Below are positions 1-6,173 of a DNA stretch of 13,440 nt, one piece after another. The translations under genes and the position numbers were made by a program. The stretch covers positions 1 through 13,440 of the forward strand of contig JAITVF010000063.1 of NCBI GenBank assembly GCA_031285945.1. The letters run 5' to 3'. Origin of the DNA: Oscillospiraceae bacterium (GTDB lineage: Bacteria; Bacillota; Clostridia; Oscillospirales; Ruminococcaceae). The first letter of the stretch is position 1. The number at the start of each line of letters is the position of its first letter. The notes under the pieces were generated by a model. That model ran no database searches. It was given only the letters and a program-made list of their open reading frames with translations, and had not been told where the DNA came from.

Positions 1-267
1 CGCGGCTATACCCGAGCCTGCCAGCAGGGTCTCGACGCCGCCGTCAAACCAGGGGAGCTGGCTGAGCATAGAAAATATGCCCAGAGCGTAGATCATAACC
101 CTTGCTATATTGAACAAAAGCCGCAGGTGAAGCTTTTCCTTGCGGCGGTTTTTGGTCGCGGCCGAAAACACTCTTGCCACAAGCAGTGTTATAACAAGGA
201 TAAAAAGCATTCTCAGGGCAATATAAAGAGGCAGGTCGGACACGGTAAGGAGCGCGAAGGTATCCAT
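1..267 (-). CDS. MscS-family mechanosensitive channel, N-terminal part (runs off left edge)
   Basis: The minus strand is open from an ATG at 267 to the window edge (89 codons, no stop). The visible protein has a hydrophobic segment at about residues 12-34, a basic stretch (KNRRKEK, 39-45) and a second hydrophobic segment at 50-71. It then enters the pore-helix start with VETLLAGSGIAA (78-89). A TLLAGSGIAA-type sequence following the second segment is the signature entry to the pore helix of small-conductance mechanosensitive channels, which release solutes across the cytoplasmic membrane on osmotic downshock. The start is supported by GGAG about 8 bases upstream. The gene lies 18 bp downstream of the NusG-domain-II gene on the same strand, so the two are probably co-transcribed. 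The beta and C-terminal domains are outside the window, so the subfamily cannot be judged. Confidence 0.8.
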   Translation of the reverse strand, partial: MDTFALLTVSDLPLYIALRMLFILVITLLVARVFSAATKNRRKEKLHLRLLFNIARVMIYALGIFSMLSQLPWFDGGVETLLAGSGIAA

Positions 268-285
268 GCTGATTCTCCGTTCTGG

Positions 286-645
286 TTACGCTATCGTTAC
301 TACCACCCGGTTTGGCATACAGACGGCGGTTTCGCCCGGGCGGCTTATAAATCCGGTCTTTTCGCAGGTGTGATCGGGGCAGGTTACGTTTATATAGCGT
401 ATCGCCCCCCCCGATATCTCGAGGCTGACGGGGACGCCGAAGCTTTGCTCAAGGCTTATGATCCGGTTGGGCTCCGACGAAAGCTCAAGGCTAAGGGCCT
501 CGGCGCCCTTTACCGTTACGACCGCGACCCCCGGCCCGCCGCCTCTTCCCCGCCCGATTAAAAAGGCCGCGATTAAAATCACGCAAAGTGCCGCCGGGAG
601 AAGAAACAAAAGAACGCGCCGATTCCCGGCCATACTCACAGCCAA
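286..645 (-). CDS. NusG domain II-containing membrane-anchored protein
   Basis: This is a small protein (119 aa from the TTG at 645; 115 aa if the ATG at 633 is used). It has a basic N-terminus, one hydrophobic anchor or uncleaved signal (about residues 11-30) and a Gly/Arg-rich linker. An extracytoplasmic domain of about 75 residues follows, ending in the typical NusG domain II pattern: CPDHTCEKTGFISRPG at 89-104, then VCMPNRVVVTI. The three cysteines (89, 94, 109) are characteristic of this small family in Clostridia. It is not the transcription factor NusG: the NGN and KOW regions are missing and the protein is directed to the membrane. Its function is not established. The TTG start has GGGGA nine bases upstream; the ATG at 633 lacks a well-spaced ribosome site but remains possible. 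An MscS-type gene follows after 18 bp. Confidence 0.85.
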   Translation of the reverse strand: MAVSMAGNRRVLLFLLPAALCVILIAAFLIGRGRGGGPGVAVVTVKGAEALSLELSSEPNRIISLEQSFGVPVSLEISGGAIRYINVTCPDHTCEKTGFISRPGETAVCMPNRVVVTIA

Positions 646-689
646 AGCCTTTCATCCCCGCTTCCCCGTTCGGTCATCGCCGTTACTAC

Positions 690-719
690 ATCCTAACACG
701 ACATAAAGCCTGTATGCAA
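690..719 (-). promoter_or_regulatory. Possible promoter of the NusG-II/MscS operon
   Basis: On the minus strand TTGCAT (719-714) is followed after 18 bases by TAGGAT (695-690), about 45 bases before the start codon. Both hexamers are only partial matches, so this is a candidate and nothing more. Confidence 0.3.
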
Positions 720-762
720 GGGGTAACGGGAATAGAAAAAAACAAATTAGGGCTCATTTATC

Positions 763-778
763 TTTGATTTTAGTCAAA
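763..778. promoter_or_regulatory. Inverted repeat resembling a Crp/Fnr-family site
   Basis: TTTGA-N6-TCAAA is a perfect 5-bp inverted repeat. Read as TTGAT-TTTA-GTCAA it differs from the Fnr-type consensus TTGAT-N4-ATCAA at one position. It lies in the divergent region between the NusG-II operon and the pyruvate:ferredoxin oxidoreductase gene, whose redox role would fit oxygen or redox control. It is centred about 108 bases upstream of the predicted nifJ transcription start, which is farther than usual for activation, so the role is uncertain. Confidence 0.3.
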
Positions 779-843
779 AGCACGAACATGGGTTATTTTT
801 TGAGCGGGCGCTCTATAAACGTTACGATAAAATAGCTGTTCTC

Positions 844-872
844 TTTACATTTTACCCATATAATGCTACTAT
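844..872 (+). promoter_or_regulatory. Extended -10 promoter of nifJ
   Basis: TTTACA (844-849), a 17-bp spacer and TACTAT (867-872) preceded by TGC form a sigma-A-type extended -10 promoter. Predicted transcription starts near 879, giving a leader of about 50 bases. A second hexamer, TATAAT at 859-864, overlaps the spacer but has no good -35 partner at the right distance. The ribosome site GGGAGGT (911-917) is rather far (13 bases) from the ATG at 931. Confidence 0.65.
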
Positions 873-930
873 TAACAGGTAAAAAGTATATGTATAAGAA
901 TTTTATCTTAGGGAGGTAAATTAACAGACT

Positions 931-3900
931 ATGGCAAGAAAAATGAAAACGATGGACGGTAACACCGCCGCGGCTCATGTATCCTACGCGTATACCGACG
1001 TAGCGGCAATCTACCCTATCACACCCTCGTCGGTGATGGCCGAGGAGGTGGACAAGTGGTCCGCCGGCGGCCGTAAAAACATCTTTGGCCAAGAGGTCCG
1101 CGTGGTGGAGATGCAGTCGGAGGCCGGGGCCGCCGGCGCGGTTCACGGCTCTTTGGCGGCGGGCGCCCTTACCACCACCTTTACCGCCTCGCAGGGGCTT
1201 TTGCTTATGATCCCCAACATGTATAAAATGGCGGGCGAGAATCTGCCCGCGGTTATTCAGGTTTCGGCAAGGGCGCTCGCGTCCCACGCCCTTTCTATAT
1301 TTGGCGACCATTCGGATATTTACGCCTGCCGCCAGACAGGCTTTGCCATGCTCGCCTCCTCCAGCGTTCAGGAGGTCATGGATCTCAGCGCGGTCGCCCA
1401 TCTTGCCGCCATAAAGGGCAGGGTGCCGTTTATGCACTTTTTTGACGGCTTCAGAACCTCCCACGAGGTCGACAAGATCGAGGTCTGGGATTACGAGGAT
1501 CTGGCCGGAATGCTGGATATGAACGCCGTTAACGCCTACCGCAAAAACGCCCTCAACCCCAACCACCCGGTCCAGAGGGGCACCGCCCAGAACCCCGACG
1601 TGTTTTTCCAGGCGAGGGAAGCCTCCAACGTATTCTACGACAGGCTGCCCGCAGTTGTTGATGAATATTTTGCCAAGGTAAACGAAAAGCTTGGCACCGA
1701 CTACGCCAGCTTTAACTACTACGGCGCGCCCGACGCCGAGCACGTTATTATAGCCATGGGCTCGGTCTGCGGCACTATCGAAGAGAGCGTAGACTATCTC
1801 GCTAAGCAGGGCGTAAAGGTCGGCCTTGTAAAGGTTCGGCTTTACAGGCCCTTCTGCGCCGACAAGCTGCTTGCGGCTATTCCCGATTCTGCAAAGAGCA
1901 TCTCGGTCCTAGACCGCACCAAGGAGCCCGGCGCGCTGGGCGAGCCCCTTTATCTCGACGTAGCGCTTGCGCTGCGCGGCTCTAAATTCAAGGATACTCC
2001 CCTTTACGCCGGCCGCTACGGCCTGGGCTCTAAGGACACCCAGCCCGCCGACATACTCGCCGTTTACAAAAACGCAAAAACGGGCGAGAAGCCCCACTTT
2101 ACCCTTTCGATAAACGACGACGTCACCCATTTAAGCCTCACCCCCGACGAAAACCCCGACACCGCCCCCGAGGGAACCACCAGCTGCAAATTCTGGGGCC
2201 TTGGCGCGGACGGCACGGTGGGCGCAAACAAGAACTCAATCAAGATTATAGGCGACCACACCGACATGTACGCTCAGGCCTACTTTGCCTACGACTCAAA
2301 AAAGTCGGGCGGCGTTACGATTTCTCACCTGCGGTTCGGCAAAAGCCCCATCAAATCCACCTATTTTGTCAACAAGGCGGATTTCGTGGCCTGCCACAAC
2401 CCCAGCTACGTTACAAAATATAAGATGGTCGAGGATCTTAAGGCAGGCGGAAGCTTTCTGCTAAACTGCCCGTGGGACGACGCCGAGCTTGATTCCCGCC
2501 TGCCCGGAAGCGTAAAGCGCTATATAGCCAACAACAATATTAAGTTCTATACGATAGACGCTATCTCAATAGGCCGCGAGCTGGGCCTTGGCGGGCGGGT
2601 AAACACGGTGCTCCAGGCCGCCTTCTTTAAAATCGCGGGGATTATTCCCATAGGGGACGCCGTTAAGTATATGAAGGACGCGGCCTCTAAGAGCTACGGC
2701 GCAAAGGGCGACGCCATAGTAAAGATGAACCACGACGCCATAGACAGGGGCCTCTCAGGCGTAAGGGAGGTTACCGTTCCCTCTTCCTGGAAGAGCGCGG
2801 AGGGCGACCTTGCGCTGCCGGTGGCCCAGGGCTCAAATAAAGAGCTTACAGATTACGTAAACAGCATCCTCATCCCCGTAAACGCTCAGATGGGCGAGAG
2901 CCTGCCAGTCTCGGCCTTTGCTGGCCGGGAGGACGGCACCTTCCCCATGGGCTCCGCCGCCTACGAAAAGCGGGGCATAGCTGTAGATATTCCCTGCTGG
3001 CAGACCGAGAACTGCATCCAGTGCAACTTCTGCTCATACGTTTGCCCTCACGCCGTCATAAGGCCCTTCCTGCTCACCGAGGAGGAGGCTAAGGCCGCTC
3101 CCGCCGGCACAAAGCTTGTGGACGCGACCGGGCTTCCCGGGCTTAAATTCGCCATGACCGTCTCCGCTCTGGACTGCACCGGCTGCGGAAGCTGCGTGAA
3201 CGTGTGCCCCGGCAAAAAGGGTGAGAAGGCTCTTGCTCTTAAGCCCCTTGAAAGCCAGCTCGAGCAGCAGAACGTGTTTGCCTACTGCTACGACCTGCCC
3301 GAAAAGCCCGAGGCGTTCGAAAAGTTTAAGGCGACCACCGTAAAGGGCAGCCAGTTCAAGCAGCCTCTTCTTGAGTATTCCGGCGCCTGCGCGGGCTGCG
3401 GCGAGACCCCCTACGCAAAGCTTATCACCCAGCTCTTTGGCGAGCGGATGTATATAGCCAACGCTACCGGCTGCTCCTCAATATGGGGCGGATCGGCGCC
3501 CTCTACTCCCTATACCGTAAACAGCTGCGGCAAGGGACCCGCCTGGGCCAACTCCCTTTTTGAGGACAACGCCGAATACGGCTACGGCATGTATCTTGCC
3601 CAAAAGGCTATCCGCGAAAAGCTCAAGGCCAAAACGCAAGCGCTTATCGCCATTGAGTGGGTTGCTCCCGAGCTTAAGGCAGCCGCCGAAAAATGGCTTT
3701 CGACCTATTCCGACGGCGAGCTCAACGCGCAAGCCGCGAAGGAATACGCAAAGGAGCTCGAGGACGGCGTCATGCCCGTTGAGGAGGCAATGACCTTCCT
3801 TTCGAAGAAAACCGGCGAAAAATTTGAGCTTGCCCTCAACCTGATGAAAAATCTACAGGCCGCGGGGGAAACAACCTGCAATTGCGAGGCATGCTCGCTG

Positions 3901-4599
3901 GCAAAGGAAATTCTTTCGGAGAAGGATTACTTGGGCAAGAAGAGCGTCTGGATCTTTGGCGGCGACGGCTGGGCCTACGATATCGGCTTTGGCGGGCTTG
4001 ACCACGTTATCGCCTCGGGCGAGGATGTAAACATTTTTGTATTCGATACCGAGGTTTACTCAAACACCGGCGGCCAGTCCTCCAAGTCTACCCCAACCGG
4101 CGCTGTCGCCCAGTTCGCGGCGGCCGGCAAAGAGGTCAAAAAGAAGGATCTCGCGGCTATCGCCATGAGCTACGGCTATGTTTATGTTGCGCAGGTGGGC
4201 CAGGGCAGCGATTACAACCAGCTTATCAAGGCGGTTGCCGAGGCCGAAAGCTACAAGGGCCCCTCTATCGTCATAGCTTACGCGCCCTGCATCAACCATG
4301 GCATCAAGGGCGGAATGAGCGGCAGCCAGACCCGCATTAAGGAAGCTGTCGCGGCGGGATACTGGCACCTGTTCCGGTTTGATCCGCGCCGCAGCCTCGA
4401 GGGACTCAACCCCTTCCAGCTCGATTCCAAAGCCCCTACGGCCGATTACAAGGAGTTTTTGGGCAAGGAGGTGCGCTACACGTCACTCCAGCGCGCCTTC
4501 CCGGACCGCGCGACCACCCTTTTCGACAGGGCCGATCAGATTGCCCGCGAAAAATATGAGCACCTTATGAGGCTTTCTAAGCTGTACGATGTCGAGTAG
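931..4599 (+). CDS. nifJ: Pyruvate:ferredoxin (flavodoxin) oxidoreductase, single-chain
   Basis: This cytoplasmic enzyme oxidises pyruvate and coenzyme A to acetyl-CoA and CO2 while reducing ferredoxin. It is the central pyruvate-consuming step of anaerobic Clostridia. At 1222 aa it has the normal length of the homodimeric, all-domains-fused form. Domain I opens with the substrate-binding YPITPSS (28-34). The ferredoxin-like domain has CIQCNFCSYVCP (Cys 695, 698, 701, 705) and CTGCGSCVNVCP (749, 752, 755, 759), ligating two [4Fe-4S] clusters. The proximal cluster is ligated by Cys 820 and 823 (CAGCGE), 848 (ATGCSS) and 1120 (APCINHG). The thiamine-diphosphate and Mg site is GDGWAYD (from 1011) through SNTGGQ (Asn 1045). 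All expected ligands are present, so the gene appears intact. It is probably monocistronic: its own promoter lies upstream and a strong hairpin about 120 bp after the stop. Confidence 0.98.
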   Translation: MARKMKTMDGNTAAAHVSYAYTDVAAIYPITPSSVMAEEVDKWSAGGRKNIFGQEVRVVEMQSEAGAAGAVHGSLAAGALTTTFTASQGLLLMIPNMYKMAGENLPAVIQVSARALASHALSIFGDHSDIYACRQTGFAMLASSSVQEVMDLSAVAHLAAIKGRVPFMHFFDGFRTSHEVDKIEVWDYEDLAGMLDMNAVNAYRKNALNPNHPVQRGTAQNPDVFFQAREASNVFYDRLPAVVDEYFAKVNEKLGTDYASFNYYGAPDAEHVIIAMGSVCGTIEESVDYLAKQGVKVGLVKVRLYRPFCADKLLAAIPDSAKSISVLDRTKEPGALGEPLYLDVALALRGSKFKDTPLYAGRYGLGSKDTQPADILAVYKNAKTGEKPHFTLSINDDVTHLSLTPDENPDTAPEGTTSCKFWGLGADGTVGANKNSIKIIGDHTDMYAQAYFAYDSKKSGGVTISHLRFGKSPIKSTYFVNKADFVACHNPSYVTKYKMVEDLKAGGSFLLNCPWDDAELDSRLPGSVKRYIANNNIKFYTIDAISIGRELGLGGRVNTVLQAAFFKIAGIIPIGDAVKYMKDAASKSYGAKGDAIVKMNHDAIDRGLSGVREVTVPSSWKSAEGDLALPVAQGSNKELTDYVNSILIPVNAQMGESLPVSAFAGREDGTFPMGSAAYEKRGIAVDIPCWQTENCIQCNFCSYVCPHAVIRPFLLTEEEAKAAPAGTKLVDATGLPGLKFAMTVSALDCTGCGSCVNVCPGKKGEKALALKPLESQLEQQNVFAYCYDLPEKPEAFEKFKATTVKGSQFKQPLLEYSGACAGCGETPYAKLITQLFGERMYIANATGCSSIWGGSAPSTPYTVNSCGKGPAWANSLFEDNAEYGYGMYLAQKAIREKLKAKTQALIAIEWVAPELKAAAEKWLSTYSDGELNAQAAKEYAKELEDGVMPVEEAMTFLSKKTGEKFELALNLMKNLQAAGETTCNCEACSLAKEILSEKDYLGKKSVWIFGGDGWAYDIGFGGLDHVIASGEDVNIFVFDTEVYSNTGGQSSKSTPTGAVAQFAAAGKEVKKKDLAAIAMSYGYVYVAQVGQGSDYNQLIKAVAEAESYKGPSIVIAYAPCINHGIKGGMSGSQTRIKEAVAAGYWHLFRFDPRRSLEGLNPFQLDSKAPTADYKEFLGKEVRYTSLQRAFPDRATTLFDRADQIAREKYEHLMRLSKLYDVE

Positions 4600-4718
4600 T
4601 CTGTAACAGGCTGCATTTAACCGCGCCGGCCAACGGTGAGCCGAGCGATAACCGGCAGCTCCCGCTGCGCGGCTGCGCACAAAAAAGCCCTCATAGCGTT
4701 ATGATTTAACAGACAAGT
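4600..4718. other. Non-coding spacer after nifJ
   Basis: Together with the terminator and promoter that follow, this makes up the 391-bp gap between nifJ and the AT-rich lipoprotein gene. GC-rich here (with a run of GCTGCGCGGCTGCGC near 4664-4678), it carries no convincing reading frame; a minus-strand frame spanning 4617-4853 reads through the terminator hairpin and has no family features. I see no RNA gene. Confidence 0.5.
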
Positions 4719-4766
4719 AAATACACATGGCGGCGTAGCTTCGGCTATGCCGCCATGTGTATTTTT
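4719..4766 (+). terminator. Long UUCG-capped Rho-independent terminator
   Basis: A 21-bp stem (4719-4739 pairing with 4744-4764, one G-U pair) closes on a TTCG tetraloop flanked by C and G, the exceptionally stable cUUCGg loop. Five T residues (4762-4766) end the right arm. On the other strand the left arm also ends in a short T-run, so it may act in both directions. It probably ends nifJ transcription and insulates the AT-rich segment that follows. Confidence 0.8.
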
Positions 4767-4846
4767 ACGCGATTCTATTGCTTCACCCGCCCAGGGGCAG
4801 GCATAACAGCATATAGGCGCCAAATTTAAAAGTCGAAAACTGTGTA

Positions 4847-4874
4847 TTGACAAATATAATAATTAGAATATAAT
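4847..4874 (+). promoter_or_regulatory. Consensus sigma-A promoter of the repeat lipoprotein gene
   Basis: TTGACA (4847-4852) and TATAAT (4869-4874) are both perfect consensus hexamers, separated by 16 bp in AT-rich DNA. Predicted transcription starts near 4881, giving a leader of about 110 bases before the ATG at 4991. I see no obvious operator or riboswitch in that leader. Confidence 0.75.
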
Positions 4875-4990
4875 GCAATTGAAGTGCAAAAATGGGTTAA
4901 TTAATAACAATTATTGCATATTAGTAAGCGCGTTATATAGGCAATAGCATTAGAACATGCATAATTGTAACACGACGATGGAGGCATTCT

Positions 4991-5995
4991 ATGAAAAAAA
5001 CAGTTATTGTTCTTATTTTAATTGTGATCTGCTGTTCTGCTTGTTCGCCTCTATCTTCTGAGATAAGCAAAGATGCCTTTGAGATTACGCCTTCGTCATC
5101 GTTACAATTAAACGAAACTAATTCTGCGATTTCTTTTGTATCTTCGCTTGAGGCGACTAGCGATGAATCTGATTCATCTGGTACTACGGACAATCAGGAT
5201 ATAACGCAGGATGATACGGGTATTGGTGACGATACACCTGCCACACCAGACTATCATGGTTTCAGTCAAGAGCAATGGAACGAATTGCAAAGGCAAAAAG
5301 CGGAATATGGAGACTTGTCTGATGAAGAGAGAGGGCATGCGGCGTTTAATGGAGAAATCGATTGCACTGATTTTTCTCATCTACGGTGGGAGCACGATAT
5401 TGCCGATGTGTTGTATAAACATGTCGGCACAGATAAGTTTGATTTGTTTCTAACAACAATCGGAAGCAGTTATGACCATTGTAACATCTATAGTTTTGCG
5501 GAGCATTTTTCGATATCATTAGACGAATTATTATCACTAATCGAAACGAACGGACTTGCTCATCACTATGATTTGGATACAATAAAAAGGCGATATACGC
5601 ATTTGGTTGGTAACTCATATGCCACACCAGACTATCATGGTTTCAGTCAAGAGCAATGGAACGAATTGCAAAGGCAGAAGGCGGAATATGGAGACTTGTC
5701 TGATGAAGAAAGAGGGCATGCGACGTTTAATGGAGAAATCGATTGCACTGATTTTTCTCATTTATGGTTTGAACATCAAATTGACGGCCCGTTGATTGAT
5801 TTTGTAGGCACGGATAAGTTTGATTTGTTTCTAATGTCATTCGGAAGCAGTTCTGACCATTGTAACATTTATAGTTTTGCAGAATATTTTTCAATATCAT
5901 TTGATAAGTTTGTATCGTTGATGGAATCAAATCCTGAAGTCTATGATTTAGAAACAGCAAAAAGCCGTTATAAATACTTAGTTGGTAACAGATAA
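4991..5995 (+). CDS. Putative lipoprotein with two copies of an unidentified ~127-aa unit
   Basis: I do not recognise this 334-aa protein. It starts with a lysine pair and a hydrophobic signal (4-17), then Cys18 in the context CSAC, a poor but plausible lipobox, so it is probably anchored outside the cytoplasmic membrane. Residues 19-83 are a Ser/Thr/Asp/Glu-rich linker. Two repeats follow: 84-210 and 211-334. Each starts with ATPDYHGFSQEQWNELQRQ and contains a conserved EIDCTDFSHL, a VGTDKFDLFL core, GSS-DHCNIYSFAE and a closing RY--LVGN. Two cysteines are conserved per unit, which could form a disulphide outside the cell. The start is fixed by GGAGG six bases before the ATG. Base composition (37-47% GC in two lines I counted) is far below the neighbours, which suggests transfer. 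It has its own promoter and no operon partner. A binding or surface role is only a guess. Confidence 0.8.
   Translation: MKKTVIVLILIVICCSACSPLSSEISKDAFEITPSSSLQLNETNSAISFVSSLEATSDESDSSGTTDNQDITQDDTGIGDDTPATPDYHGFSQEQWNELQRQKAEYGDLSDEERGHAAFNGEIDCTDFSHLRWEHDIADVLYKHVGTDKFDLFLTTIGSSYDHCNIYSFAEHFSISLDELLSLIETNGLAHHYDLDTIKRRYTHLVGNSYATPDYHGFSQEQWNELQRQKAEYGDLSDEERGHATFNGEIDCTDFSHLWFEHQIDGPLIDFVGTDKFDLFLMSFGSSSDHCNIYSFAEYFSISFDKFVSLMESNPEVYDLETAKSRYKYLVGNR
5240..5620 (+). repeat. Intragenic direct repeat, copy A
   Basis: First copy of a 381-bp unit inside the lipoprotein gene; the second starts exactly 381 bp later. The first 141 bp (5240-5380) match copy B with only four differences, three of them synonymous. 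The rest is clearly more diverged. Confidence 0.9.
5621..5992 (+). repeat. Intragenic direct repeat, copy B
   Basis: Second copy of the unit, three codons shorter because of a small deletion near its end (ETNGLAHHYDL in copy A against ESNPEVYDL here). It reaches the end of the gene, so the reading frame closes on the repeat's own LVGN motif. Confidence 0.9.
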
Positions 5996-6061
5996 TAGTG
6001 CGAGGTATACGTCATTTTGACCGCTCTGTTATTCTATAATGTTTAAAGGTATGAGGGATTG

Positions 6062-6139
6062 ATGAAAACAGATGAAACAATAAACCCCAAGATTATACGA
6101 CTTTTTATTGAATACGCCAGAAGCCTTGGCCTTGAGTGA
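6062..6139 (+). other. Possible 25-codon micro-ORF or gene remnant
   Basis: A short frame beginning MKTDETINPK and ending ARSLGLE has GAGGGA three bases before its ATG and a TATAAT hexamer at 6035-6040 lacking a good -35. After the TGA at 6137 the same frame stays open and hydrophobic (KLVAIGVGVILVY) until it runs into the antisense of the kinase gene. It could be the decayed start of a membrane protein or chance. The 178-bp gap between the lipoprotein and kinase genes holds nothing else that I can identify. Confidence 0.25.
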
Positions 6140-6173
6140 TTTTACTATAAACTTGTGGCAATCGGTGTAGGCG

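Noticed and set aside
127..706. Plus-strand frames at 127-561 and 458-706
   Set aside because: They overlap the MscS and NusG-II genes on the other strand, which carry clear family motifs; no family features are visible in these frames.
802..813. Short palindrome GAGCGGGCGCTC upstream of nifJ as a terminator or operator
   Set aside because: The stem is only 4-5 bp, no T-run follows on either strand in the right orientation, and it does not coincide with a promoter element.
793..1743. Long minus-strand frame (316 aa) opposite the start of nifJ
   Set aside because: It is antisense to an unmistakable gene, its sequence is Gly/Val/Arg-rich in the way complements of GC-rich codons are, and it has no family motif.
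4617..4853. Minus-strand frame of 78 codons after nifJ
   Set aside because: It is read straight through the 21-bp terminator hairpin and shows no recognisable domain.
5174..5960. Small minus- and plus-strand frames within the lipoprotein gene
   Set aside because: They appear twice because the DNA is duplicated (endings such as EKNQCNRFLH recur), which shows they are shadows of the repeat, not independent genes.
5240..5992. Possible CRISPR array or tandem satellite
   Set aside because: Only two long units, in frame and without spacers; it is a domain duplication inside a coding gene.
5987..6030. TAACAG/CTGTTA arms as a terminator for the lipoprotein gene
   Set aside because: The arms are 6 bp, AT-rich and separated by more than 30 bases, with no T-run after them.
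6017..6040. TTGACC and TATAAT as a promoter before the micro-ORF
   Set aside because: The spacing is only 12 bp, too short for a sigma-A promoter.
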